This document shows, piece by piece, positions 25,535 to 35,939 of a stretch of DNA of 64,000 nt (positions are counted from its first letter, which is position 1; each line of letters begins with the position of its first letter). The notes beneath the pieces were generated by a model, which was given only the letters and a program-made list of their open reading frames with translations, did no database searches and had not been told where the DNA came from. This DNA is from Polyangium sp. 15x6. Lineage in GTDB: Bacteria > Myxococcota_A > Polyangia > Polyangiales > Polyangiaceae. The DNA lies in NCBI RefSeq assembly GCF_029960785.1, contig NZ_JASBQE010000044.1, positions 1 to 64,000 of the forward strand, read 5' to 3'. Made by a program: the position numbers and the translations under genes.

Positions 25535-26329
25535 TCAGCGCGGGCGATGCCGCGGCCTGCGACGCTCGGCGACTTGCGCGATGCCGTCGAGGATGCGCTC
25601 CAGTCCGAAGGTGAACTGCGCATCGTCCACCGCCGCCGCATCGCTCGTCGCCGCCGCCACGAGCGCGCTCATCGCTGGGAAGCGTTGCGCGTCGATCAGC
25701 CCGCCCAGCGTGCGCCAGTACGACGCGGAGGCTTCGGCGGCGCTGGTGCAGGCGCGGCGTTCCGCCTCGCGGAGATCCGCCTCCAGCATCGCCTCGTGCC
25801 GCACCCAGCCGTTGACCAGCGCGAGTGAGTCGAGCTTGGCCATCTCGGGCAGACCCGTTCCGCTCAGGCTGCTCATGCCGCGTTCGAACCACACCACCTG
25901 GTTCGGCGTGATCGGCGGTCCGCCCAGCGGAATGCGCACCACCCAGGGGTGCTTGCGCAGCACGGCCAGGTGCTGCCGCGCCCACCGTTCCACTGCCGCT
26001 CGCCATGGCTCCTCGGGCGCGGGCGGCTGGGGATGCTCGCGAAACGCCGCATCCATCATCAGCATCAACAGCTCTTCTTTGGACTCGACGTAGCGATAGA
26101 GCGCCATCGTCCCGGCGCCCAGGACCGCCGCCACGCGGCTCATCGAGACCGCGCTCAGGCCTTCCGTTTCCGCCACCTGGACGGCAGCCGCGACGATCCG
26201 CTCCAGGCTCAGCCCCGGCTTGGGTCCCTTGCCCGGACGGTCCTTCACGCCCCACGCCGTCGCCAGGCCCAGCGACAAGACCTGCCGTCCCTCGTCTCCG
26301 ACCGCTTTCCCCTTCTCGCTTGACCGCAT
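25535..26329 (-). CDS. TetR/AcrR-family transcriptional regulator
   Basis: 264 aa. The DNA-binding helix-turn-helix lies at about residues 40-90 (SLERIVAAAVQVAETEGLSAVSMSRVAAVLGAGTMALYRYVESKEELL), the classical TetR pattern. The C-terminal ligand-binding part matches the actinobacterial-type TetR_C domain seen with 'GWVRHEAMLEADLR'. About 35 residues precede the HTH, longer than usual. It is divergent from the DUF2306 gene with a repeat-rich 60-base spacer, so it probably represses that gene and itself in response to a small hydrophobic ligand. Confidence 0.9.
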   Translation of the reverse strand: MRSSEKGKAVGDEGRQVLSLGLATAWGVKDRPGKGPKPGLSLERIVAAAVQVAETEGLSAVSMSRVAAVLGAGTMALYRYVESKEELLMLMMDAAFREHPQPPAPEEPWRAAVERWARQHLAVLRKHPWVVRIPLGGPPITPNQVVWFERGMSSLSGTGLPEMAKLDSLALVNGWVRHEAMLEADLREAERRACTSAAEASASYWRTLGGLIDAQRFPAMSALVAAATSDAAAVDDAQFTFGLERILDGIAQVAERRRPRHRPR

Positions 26330-26337
26330 CCTGGTTC

Positions 26338-26384
26338 TGCGTATACCTCACTCAGTAAAGCGTATGGTGTACGCAGTAAGGCGT
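26338..26384. promoter_or_regulatory. Candidate TetR operator: inverted and direct repeats
   Basis: The 66-base spacer between the divergent genes contains TGCGTATACC (26338-26347) and GGTGTACGCA (26366-26375), complementary at 9 of 10 positions. Overlapping these are two direct repeats CAGTAARGCGT (26353-26363 and 26374-26384) spaced exactly 21 bases, two helical turns. This arrangement suits two TetR dimers on one DNA face covering both promoters. Confidence 0.6.
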
Positions 26385-26395
26385 GAGGGATGAAA

Positions 26396-27094
26396 ATGAT
26401 CACGACGCGGGGGTGGCGGCGCCCGTGGCTGGCGCTGCTCGGATCGGTCGCCGTGGTGTTCGTCGCGTTTTCGCTGCTGCCGTATCTGTCGCTCGAGCCG
26501 GCCCGCTCCCGGGTCCCCGTCCCGACCGGCCTGCGCTGGTATTACCCGCTGCTGGTCGTCCACGTCGTGTGCGGGGCGATCGCCATGCTCAGCGGCTGCG
26601 TGCAAATCTGGCCGTGGTTTCGGCGGCGCCATCCGCGGGCGCATCGGCGCCTGGGGCGGCTCTACGTCTTCGGTGGCGTGCTCCCCGCCGGGCTGATCGG
26701 TCTGGTGATCGGCGCGCTCAGCCCCTTCGGTCCCGTCATCCGCGTGAGCAACGTCCTGCTCGCCCTGCTGTGGCTGACCTTCACCGTCGCCGGCCATCGG
26801 AGCGCGCGTCAGCAGCAGATGGCGGAGCACCAAAAATGGATGATCCGCAGCTTCGCACTCACGATGTCCGTGATCACGAATCGGATCTGGGGCGTGGCCG
26901 CGGCGATCGCCCTGATGCCACAACTGCACACCACGTTCGCTGGGAACGAGGAGTTGCTGCGGCAGGCCATCGCCGGCATCGCCGGCTGGCTCGGCTGGAC
27001 GTTGCCGCTGCTGTCGACCCAATGGTGGCTGGAGCATCGAAGCTCGCGGCCCTCAGGCGAGGTGCGAGATTCGCCGGCGCCGGTAGGTGGGTAA
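26396..27094 (+). CDS. DUF2306 integral membrane protein
   Basis: 232 aa with about six hydrophobic segments. The DUF2306 hallmarks are present: [40 protein letters not shown], with conserved His and Arg in the second membrane segment and loop, and [13 protein letters not shown]. The function of the family is unknown. ATG codons lie at 26390 and 26396; GTGAGGG directly precedes the first and is 7 bases from the second, so the second is preferred. Control by the divergent TetR protein is likely, as DUF2306 genes are often paired with TetR regulators. Confidence 0.85.
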   Translation: MITTRGWRRPWLALLGSVAVVFVAFSLLPYLSLEPARSRVPVPTGLRWYYPLLVVHVVCGAIAMLSGCVQIWPWFRRRHPRAHRRLGRLYVFGGVLPAGLIGLVIGALSPFGPVIRVSNVLLALLWLTFTVAGHRSARQQQMAEHQKWMIRSFALTMSVITNRIWGVAAAIALMPQLHTTFAGNEELLRQAIAGIAGWLGWTLPLLSTQWWLEHRSSRPSGEVRDSPAPVGG

Positions 27095-27105
27095 CGCGGA
27101 CTCGC

Positions 27106-29487
<2,382 letters not shown>

Positions 29488-29500
29488 GTTCGGAAGCGTG

Positions 29501-29728
29501 TTATCGAGTCTCGACGGTTTGGGAAGAGCGGCGCAACTTGGCGGCGTACGGCAGCACGAACAAGTACAGCCCGGTGAACAGGAGCAAGGCGAGCGGGAGC
29601 AGCGGCGAGTAGGTCACCCAGGCCGGAGGCTGCCCCTGTCCCATGGCCATGGCGACGAAGTTTGCGATGACGGCCACCGTGAAGGCAATGGACACCCAGC
29701 GGTGGGTTTGTCGAATCGAGTTGTTCAT
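29501..29728 (-). CDS. Small two-segment membrane protein, 75 aa
   Basis: The protein begins MNNSIRQTHRWVSIAFTV and has two membrane segments (about 12-30 and 42-62) separated by GQGQPPAWVTY, with a basic C-terminal tail. Its ATG overlaps the stop codon of the SRPBCC gene by 4 bases (ATGA), so it is a real, coupled gene. Similar small proteins follow ArsR-SRPBCC pairs in other bacteria, as far as I recall. Function unknown. Confidence 0.8.
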   Translation of the reverse strand: MNNSIRQTHRWVSIAFTVAVIANFVAMAMGQGQPPAWVTYSPLLPLALLLFTGLYLFVLPYAAKLRRSSQTVETR

Positions 29729-30165
29729 GAAATCCTCGCGAGCAGGTCGACGAGCTTCCCGCCCATCATCTTCCAGCCGTAGCGCGCCCCGCCGAAGTTC
29801 TGCTTCTGGTCCGGCTTGAAGCCCGAATGCACGAGGGACAGGCGCGTGCCCGACGCCGTGGGCGTGAGCGTGAACGTCACGACGGTGTCCATGAAGGGGA
29901 CGCTCCACGTGTAGCGGAGCTTCCGGAGTGGTTCGATCTCGACGAACCGGCAATTCACGGTGCCGTCCCAACCGGGGTATGCCTGCGTCTTGTACATGAA
30001 CTCCGCCCCCGGCTCGAGCTTCAGGCCGACGACGGGCAGGAGCCACTCCGCGAGCAGTGTCGGGTCGGTGAGCGCGCGCCACACCTTCTCCGGCGCATGA
30101 TGCAAATCGAATTCGAAGGAAATGGATTCCGTTTGTGATTGTACGGTCGTGTCGGTGAGATTCAT
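29725..30165 (-). CDS. SRPBCC (AHSA1/START-like) domain protein
   Basis: 146 aa. The AHSA1-type pattern is clear: FEFDLHHAPEKVWRALTDPTLLAEWLLPV, GTVNCRFVEIEPLRKLRYTW, TVTFTLTPTASGTRLSLVHSGF, and a C-terminal long helix (YGWKMMGGKLVDLLARI). These helix-grip proteins bind a hydrophobic ligand in a deep pocket. Both ends overlap neighbours by 4 bases (with ArsR upstream and the 75-aa membrane gene downstream), so all are co-translated. ArsR-SRPBCC pairs are frequent; the ligand is unknown. Confidence 0.9.
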   Translation of the reverse strand: MNLTDTTVQSQTESISFEFDLHHAPEKVWRALTDPTLLAEWLLPVVGLKLEPGAEFMYKTQAYPGWDGTVNCRFVEIEPLRKLRYTWSVPFMDTVVTFTLTPTASGTRLSLVHSGFKPDQKQNFGGARYGWKMMGGKLVDLLARIS

Positions 30166-30491
30166 TCGTCCATTTTCTCCAGCAGTTTTTCGAGGCGATC
30201 GACGCGCTCCACCCAGAAGGCGCGGTAGTGCGCGATCCAGTCGACGAGCGGCTTCAGCCCGTGCGGCTCCACCCGGTAGTAGACACAGCGCCCCTCGCGC
30301 CGGCCGCTCACCAGGCCGGCGTCTTTCAACGTGGCGAGGTGCTGCGAGACCGCAGGCTGCGAGATGTCGAAGCGCGCCGTGAGGTCCTTCACCGCCGCTT
30401 CGCCATGCGTGAGCGACTCGAAGATCGCCCGGCGGCTGGGGTCCGCCAGCGCCTGGAAGATCTTGTCTTCGACCACGGCCGCGCTCTGCAT
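30162..30491 (-). CDS. ArsR-family winged-helix repressor
   Basis: 109 aa, the normal size. The winged helix is seen in IFQALADPSRRAIFESL, AVKDLTARFDISQPAVSQHLATLKDAGLV (recognition helix) and the wing GRREGRCVYYRVEP. The metal-binding ELCVCDL motif is missing, as in the non-metal ArsR proteins that accompany SRPBCC genes. It heads the operon. The perfect repeat ATAAGC-N4-GCTTAT lies 10 bases upstream of its start codon and is the likely operator for autoregulation. Confidence 0.92.
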   Translation of the reverse strand: MQSAAVVEDKIFQALADPSRRAIFESLTHGEAAVKDLTARFDISQPAVSQHLATLKDAGLVSGRREGRCVYYRVEPHGLKPLVDWIAHYRAFWVERVDRLEKLLEKMDE

Positions 30492-30500
30492 GCCGAACCT

Positions 30501-30516
30501 ATAAGCCGATGCTTAT
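30501..30516. promoter_or_regulatory. ArsR operator candidate ATAAGC-N4-GCTTAT
   Basis: A perfect 6+6 inverted repeat, AT-rich in an otherwise GC-rich stretch, sits 10 bases before the arsR-like ATG. Its position overlaps where RNA polymerase or the ribosome would start, fitting autorepression. The palindrome resembles ATAAGCATxxGCTTAT-like sites known for SRPBCC-associated ArsR regulators in general form. Confidence 0.6.
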
Positions 30517-30749
30517 GAGTTGTCAAGCGCCTGGATCGGGCCGCCCGGGACCGGCGGAGCAGGGAGCACGATCCTCACGCGCAGGCCGCGTGTCTCCTCG
30601 GGGTGATCGACCACACCTCGCAATTTTGAGAATCACGGTGGCGAACAGGCGATCACCGAGCCGGCCGAGCCCTGATAGAGCGAGCAGGGCAGACAGAGCG
30701 AGAGCTCGAATTTCATTCGACAGTCCCGGACAGGGATGAAGGAGCACCC

Positions 30750-31013
30750 ATGAAACGACTGATCGCGATCGCCGCGCTGGCCCTTGCTGCTTGTAATGCC
30801 GAGGAAGACCTCGACGTCGACCTCGACCTCGATGACCCCACCCTCGCGGAACAGGCTGGGACGATGCCGCCCTGCACCGAGGCCAACGAGGGCGCCACGC
30901 ACGTCATCACCAAGAAGCAAGGCAACATCACGGAAACCAGCACCTACGAGTGCCAGTACGGCACCTGGCAGCTGATCCGGCGCTGCACCGGCGGCACCTG
31001 CATCGATTTCTGA
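30750..31013 (+). CDS. Small Cys-containing lipoprotein, 87 aa
   Basis: The protein begins MKRLIAIAALALAACNAEED, a short signal peptide with lipobox LAAC, so lipidation is likely. A run of alternating Asp/Leu (DLDVDLDLDD) follows, then a small domain with four Cys (PPC, YEC, RRC, TCI) that may form two disulfides in the periplasm or on the surface. GAAGGAG precedes the start codon. No family recognised. Confidence 0.75.
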   Translation: MKRLIAIAALALAACNAEEDLDVDLDLDDPTLAEQAGTMPPCTEANEGATHVITKKQGNITETSTYECQYGTWQLIRRCTGGTCIDF

Positions 31014-31146
31014 TCTGCGGATTCGGAGGCGCCAGCGTCATCGGGCCCCGTGTCCGGCGTCGTCTCGTCTCGTCCGTGCCTGTCGCCGGTGAAGACCCTC
31101 GCCGAGCTTGACAACAGGCATCCTTTCTGCGCTTCTTTCCCTGGTC

Positions 31147-31824
31147 ATGCCTTCGGCGCCCGATGTGCCTCGCGTTCCCGCCCCTTGGACGCTCGGCGGA
31201 GACGCTTACGTGGTCATGCTCCGGCTCCCTCCACGGCTGATCGAGGAGGGCAGCTTCGTGCCGGAGCCGCTCCGGGGGCGGGCCGAGGGCCGCACGGGCG
31301 CCTTGATGTTCGTCGATTATGCGACCTCGGACGTCGGCCCCTATCGTGAGCTCCTCTTCATCCCCTGCCGTTTCCGGATCGGCGGGGGGCTCTTCTGGTC
31401 CATCACGAAGATCTACGTCAGCTCCTGGGACAGCGTGGTGAACGGCCGGCAGAACTGGGGAATCCCCAAGGACCGCGCCGATTTCGAGGTGACTCGTGAA
31501 GCGGGTCGGGACCGCGTGCGACTCCATGACGGCGACCACGTCTTCGCCGACCTCGTCTTCGCGCCTCGGGGCCTGCGTCTGCCCGCCTCCAGTGTGCTCA
31601 TGCCCGAGTCGCTCCGCACCCTCGTGCAGATTGATGAAGGCCGAGCCTTTTATTATGCGCCCGAGGCTTCCTGCAAGGTGGAGCTCGCCCGTCTCGTCGA
31701 GGCCCGCGTCGATCCCGCGCGTTTTCCGGACGTATCGCAGGGCAAGGTCCTCTTCGCGGCGCGACTATCGGAGTTCACGCTGCGTTTTCCGGTGGCGCGG
31801 GTGGAGCCGGATGGTGGGGCCTGA
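31147..31824 (+). CDS. Acetoacetate decarboxylase (ADC) family protein
   Basis: 225 aa from the ATG at 31147; a TTG at 31108 would add 13 residues. The ADC-fold signature is present: ELLFIPCRFRIGG, then SVVNGRQNWGIPKDRADFEV. This matches the 'GRE.WG.PK' segment whose first Lys is the Schiff-base residue in true acetoacetate decarboxylase. The second Lys of that pair is Asp here, so activity may differ. The C-terminal beta strands follow the family. Role in this organism is unknown; it stands alone. Confidence 0.8.
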   Translation: MPSAPDVPRVPAPWTLGGDAYVVMLRLPPRLIEEGSFVPEPLRGRAEGRTGALMFVDYATSDVGPYRELLFIPCRFRIGGGLFWSITKIYVSSWDSVVNGRQNWGIPKDRADFEVTREAGRDRVRLHDGDHVFADLVFAPRGLRLPASSVLMPESLRTLVQIDEGRAFYYAPEASCKVELARLVEARVDPARFPDVSQGKVLFAARLSEFTLRFPVARVEPDGGA

Positions 31825-32098
31825 TGCTCGCGCTGCGTCGCGTTTCGAGCGCACATCGGCGTTGGTAAACGTTCTGGAAGACGTTCTGCGAGCATGAAGG
31901 CCGCGCGTGCTCAGCGCCGCCCGAGCCGAGCCGGAGAACCCTTCACGAACTGCAGCGCCTCCTTCGGCCCGGGGAGAGTGCGGCCAAAGCTGCTTCGCGC
32001 GTCAGCCCTCGTGGGGCGCTGGGGCACCTTTCCTCTTGTCCCGTACGCTGGAGTTGTGTATTGGCGGAAGATCTGGCCTCGAACGTGATGGTGAGGGC

Positions 32099-35000
32099 AT
32101 GGTCGTGCAGTTTGCAGGAGCGGGCAGGTCGTCAACGGCGGTCGGCGTGGGGTTCGAGGAGCGCAACCTCTCGCTGGTCGTAGGCTCCGGCGATGCGCTC
32201 GACGTTCGGCGCTTCGACGTCGCGGAGCGAATGTCGTCGATTTTCGAGGTGAAGATCGTCGCCGTGTCCGAGAACCACGACATCGACTTCGAGGCCGTCG
32301 TCGGGCAGCCGATGAGCTTCACGGTGCAGGGCCGGCACAGCCGCACGTGGACGGGTGTGTGCAATCATCTCCAGCAGATCGGCGTGGAGGAGCGCGGGCT
32401 CTCCACGTACGAACTCTCGCTCGTCCCGACGTTGTGGCTCCTGACGCAGCGGCGCAACCAGCGCATGTTCCAGCAGATGTCGGAGATCGATATCGTGCAG
32501 AAGCTTCTCGGCGAGTGGGGCATCGAGCCGACGTTGCGGCTCACGGGCACGTACAAGAAGCGCAAGTATCGCGTCCAGTACGGCGAGACCGACGAGACGT
32601 TCATCCGGCGCATGCTCGAGGACGCGGGCGTGAGCTTCTACTTCGACGACGCGGGCGGCGAGAGCCGGCTCGTGCTCGACGATGGCCCGCAGCGGAACGA
32701 GCCGCGATCTCCCATCGCATTCCGGGACAAACCAACGGTGGCGGACGCCGAGCATGTCACGGCTGTTTGCGTGGGCAGGCGCCTGCGTCCCGGCAAGGTG
32801 ACGGTGCGCGATCACGATTATAGACGGCCGTCGGATTACAAGTTGCTCGGCAGCGCATCGGGGGCGTCCGGCGTCGAGGCGCGTATGGAGAGTTTTCATT
32901 ACACACCCGGCGCGTTCCTCGTCGAGGTGGGCAAGCCAGATGGCGCGTCGATGTCGGACGGGCGCGGGCAGTATCGTGCCGACGAGGGGGAAGGGGCCGC
33001 CCTGGCGCAGCGACGGCTCGACGGGGCGCGAGCGACGGCGCGAATGGTCTCGTTCCAGACGAATGCCCACGATCTGGCCCCGGGTCGAGTGCTCTCGGTG
33101 CTGGATCATCCGAAGAGCGAGCTCGCGGCGGGCAAGCGGCTCCTCGTCGTGGACTCCGCGTTGTCGGGGACGAACGATGGAGAGTGGTCTCAATCGGTCA
33201 CGACGGTCAGCGGGGAAGCGCCGTATCGTCCCGAGGTGCAGACGCCCGCGCCGAAAGCGGTGGGGGTCGAGAGCGCGACGGTGGTGGGGCCGCCCGGAGA
33301 GGAGATCCACGTCGACGAGTTTGGCCGGGTGTGCGTGCATTTCCACTGGGATCGCGAGAGCCAGATGGACGAGAAGTCGTCGTGCTGGATCCACGTGAGC
33401 CAGCCGTGGGGCGGAGCTGGGTTCGGGGGCAGCGCCTTGCCGCGGGTCGGGCAGGAGGTCATCGTCGACTTTCTGAACGGCGATCCGGATCGACCGGTGA
33501 TCATCGGGCGGGTTTATACGAACCTGCAGAAGACCCCCTACAAGCTGCCCGAGAACAAGACCCAGACGGGGCTGAAGAGCAACAGCACGAGCAACACGGG
33601 CGGTTACAACGAGATCATGTTCGAGGATGCGGCGGGCAAGGAGCTCGTGCGCATGCAGGCGGAAAAGGACCTGAAGAAGCTGGTCAAGAACGACGAAAAC
33701 GTGAAGATCGGCCGTGATCGAGAGAAAAAAATCGGTCGAGACGATAGCCACGACGTGGCGCGGGATCGGCAGCGATCGGTCGGACGGGACGAGAACGTCT
33801 CGGTGGGGCAAGATCGGACGCGATCGGTGGGGCGGGACGAGTCGCTCGATATTGGTCGTGATCAGGTGCAGAACGTCGGGCAGAACAAAGACGTCACGGT
33901 GGGGCAGGATCTGACCAAAAACGTCGGCAGCAACGAGCGTGAGACGACGGGGCAGAACCGAACGATCAGCGTGGGGCAGAACCGGACGGCGGATATCGGA
34001 CTGGTCGATTCGACGTCCGTGGGGGAGAAGATTTACCTCGAGGTGAAGCCTCCGGAGGGCGAGGCGGAAGATATCGACGATCTCGGCGAGGTGATCGGCA
34101 TCGAGGACGGGTTCGTCCAGGGAATGGCGAGCCTCGGTCGCGTCGGCGCGCTGGGCGGGAGCGGGTTCGCGGGTGGAGCGGTGAACGTGCTCGCGGGGCT
34201 CGCCGGCGGAGCCGGCGGCGCGGCAGGGGCGGTGGCGAATGCCATTGCAGGTGTGGCCGGCGGCGGTGGTGGAGCTGCCGGTGCGGCTGCGGGTGCCATT
34301 GCGGGCATGGCGGGTACGGCGATGAGTGCCGGTGCGGGGATGGTGCAGGGAGGAGCGGGCGGTGGCGCTTCGGCCGAGGTGATGAGCGCGCTCGCGGGCG
34401 TGCTGCAAAGCAGCGCCGCGGGTGGTGGGGGTATCGGAGGAATTCCCGGCGACGTGGTGAATGCCATCGTCGGTATGCTCCAGGCCGACGCTGCGGGGGA
34501 GGGAGGAGAAGGTGCGGCCGCGGCCGCGGCCGGAGGTATCGTCCATGCCCTCGCAGGACGGATACAGGGCGGCGCTGCGGGCGGGAGTGGCGGCGCCGAA
34601 GGCGCGGCCGGTGCCGTCATGAACGCGATGGTTGGAATGGCGCAAGGCGGGGGGACCGGCGGTGCAGGCGGGGCCGCTGGCGGGGTGATGGGCGCGATTG
34701 CGGGAATGGCGCAGGGCGCGCTCGGCGGAGCGGCCGGCGGCCTTGCAGGTCAGGCCATGAGCGCGATCGCGGGGGCGGCGATGGGCGGCGCTCCTGCCGG
34801 ATTGGGCGGTTTGACCGGGATGCTCGGCGGTATGGCCGGGACAGGGGGGTTCGCGGGTGCCCTCGGGAAGGCGAGCTCGGTCGCATTCGGCGAAGGAGCG
34901 CTCGCCGAGCAGGCCTTTGCAGCCGAGGGCCCCGAGGCCAAGGAGAGCAAGGCGACGCCGACGAGCGTGACGATGGTGCACAAGAAGATCACCATCACCA

Positions 35001-35494
35001 CGGGCGCCGGCGCGACGATCACGATGGACGGGGCGAAGGTGACCATCGAGGCGGATACGATCGAGTTTTTCGCGAAGAACAACATCGAGGCGGACGCGAA
35101 GCAGAAGGACGTCTCGATCCACGCGAAGACCGATATTGCTTTGAAATCGGACCAAACGGTGCATGTCGCGACGAAGAAGGGCGCGATCGTGGTGAATGCG
35201 TCGGGGGGAAACGTGACGGTCGACACCAACAAGAGCGTGCTCATGAGCGCGGCGTCGAGCTTCATGGCCAAGGCCAAGATGAGCGGGGTCATCGGTTCCA
35301 GTTGCGTGCTCGTCGATGGCGGGGACCTCGCCTTCATGAAGTCGACGAATACCCTCGTTCAGGGCACGACCTCGCTGGCGACCGTGGGCGAAAACGCGAC
35401 GCACACGGGAGAGAAGACCCTCCTCGTTGCTTCCCCCGGCGAGACGAAAATCGTGGGGGCACCCGTCAACATCAATCCTGAAAAGACGCCCTAG
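32099..35494 (+). CDS. vgrG: T6SS spike protein VgrG (TssI) with large Gly/Ala-rich insertion
   Basis: 1131 aa. Residues about 15-480 are the gp27/gp5-like VgrG core, including GEEIHVDEFGRVCVHFHWDR and SQPWGGAGFG...RVGQEVIVDFLNGDPDRP, the hallmark of the OB-fold. Octapeptide repeats (VGRDxxxx/VGQNxxxx) at about 530-640 would build the beta-helix needle. Residues about 670-930 are almost only Gly, Ala, Met, Val and Ile, with glycine-zipper-like repeats. The C-terminal part (about 960-1131, 'HKKITITTGAGATITMDGAKVTIEA') is DUF2345-like. GGTGAGGG precedes the ATG at 32099; the longer upstream frame is not protein-like. It is followed after 2 bases by the Eag-type chaperone and then the Rhs toxin. 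Confidence 0.92.
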   Translation: MVVQFAGAGRSSTAVGVGFEERNLSLVVGSGDALDVRRFDVAERMSSIFEVKIVAVSENHDIDFEAVVGQPMSFTVQGRHSRTWTGVCNHLQQIGVEERGLSTYELSLVPTLWLLTQRRNQRMFQQMSEIDIVQKLLGEWGIEPTLRLTGTYKKRKYRVQYGETDETFIRRMLEDAGVSFYFDDAGGESRLVLDDGPQRNEPRSPIAFRDKPTVADAEHVTAVCVGRRLRPGKVTVRDHDYRRPSDYKLLGSASGASGVEARMESFHYTPGAFLVEVGKPDGASMSDGRGQYRADEGEGAALAQRRLDGARATARMVSFQTNAHDLAPGRVLSVLDHPKSELAAGKRLLVVDSALSGTNDGEWSQSVTTVSGEAPYRPEVQTPAPKAVGVESATVVGPPGEEIHVDEFGRVCVHFHWDRESQMDEKSSCWIHVSQPWGGAGFGGSALPRVGQEVIVDFLNGDPDRPVIIGRVYTNLQKTPYKLPENKTQTGLKSNSTSNTGGYNEIMFEDAAGKELVRMQAEKDLKKLVKNDENVKIGRDREKKIGRDDSHDVARDRQRSVGRDENVSVGQDRTRSVGRDESLDIGRDQVQNVGQNKDVTVGQDLTKNVGSNERETTGQNRTISVGQNRTADIGLVDSTSVGEKIYLEVKPPEGEAEDIDDLGEVIGIEDGFVQGMASLGRVGALGGSGFAGGAVNVLAGLAGGAGGAAGAVANAIAGVAGGGGGAAGAAAGAIAGMAGTAMSAGAGMVQGGAGGGASAEVMSALAGVLQSSAAGGGGIGGIPGDVVNAIVGMLQADAAGEGGEGAAAAAAGGIVHALAGRIQGGAAGGSGGAEGAAGAVMNAMVGMAQGGGTGGAGGAAGGVMGAIAGMAQGALGGAAGGLAGQAMSAIAGAAMGGAPAGLGGLTGMLGGMAGTGGFAGALGKASSVAFGEGALAEQAFAAEGPEAKESKATPTSVTMVHKKITITTGAGATITMDGAKVTIEADTIEFFAKNNIEADAKQKDVSIHAKTDIALKSDQTVHVATKKGAIVVNASGGNVTVDTNKSVLMSAASSFMAKAKMSGVIGSSCVLVDGGDLAFMKSTNTLVQGTTSLATVGENATHTGEKTLLVASPGETKIVGAPVNINPEKTP

Positions 35495-35496
35495 TC

Positions 35497-35928
35497 ATGT
35501 CCATTTATCACGCCAACGACTTCATCGTCGCGCTTCCGGACGGCCTTCGAGACAAGACGACCCATATCTTTTCGTTGACCGAGGAGGGACCCAGCGACAT
35601 CAGCATCGTCGTCGCGCGGGAGCGGCCCAAGTCGGGAGAGACGGTGGAGCTGTTCGTCGAGCGGCTCTTCACCCTGCTCCTGAGCCGGCTCCCTGCGTTC
35701 CGCGTGCTGAAGCGGGAGCTGCTCCGCGTCGACAACCAGCCCGCCGTGTCGATCGAGTACACGTGGACCTCCAATGAAGGCCCGATGTTCCAGCGGCAGG
35801 TCGTTCTGTATGCGAAGGGCCCGCACCAGATGCTCCTGCTCACGGCGACGTGCCGCGGGGACAAGATGGCATCGCGCTGGAGCGCGATGTTCAATGATTT
35901 CCTCACGAACTTCCGCCTGCGAACCTGA
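35497..35928 (+). CDS. DUF1795 / DcrB-like protein, Eag-type T6SS chaperone
   Basis: 143 aa. The start MSIYHANDFIVALPDGLRDKTTHIFSL and the alternating strands up to SRWSAMFNDFLTNFRL are typical of DUF1795 (EagR) proteins. In T6SS, Eag chaperones bind the hydrophobic N-terminal segments of Rhs or other effectors and load them onto VgrG. The position between VgrG (2 bases upstream) and a PAAR-Rhs protein with membrane segments (11 bases downstream) fits exactly. No signal peptide; cytoplasmic. Confidence 0.88.
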   Translation: MSIYHANDFIVALPDGLRDKTTHIFSLTEEGPSDISIVVARERPKSGETVELFVERLFTLLLSRLPAFRVLKRELLRVDNQPAVSIEYTWTSNEGPMFQRQVVLYAKGPHQMLLLTATCRGDKMASRWSAMFNDFLTNFRLRT

Positions 35929-35939
35929 CGGAGGTCTCG

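Noticed and set aside
32132..35404. 1090-residue minus-strand open frame opposite VgrG
   Set aside because: Arg/His-rich antisense reading of the VgrG gene, which has full family motifs.
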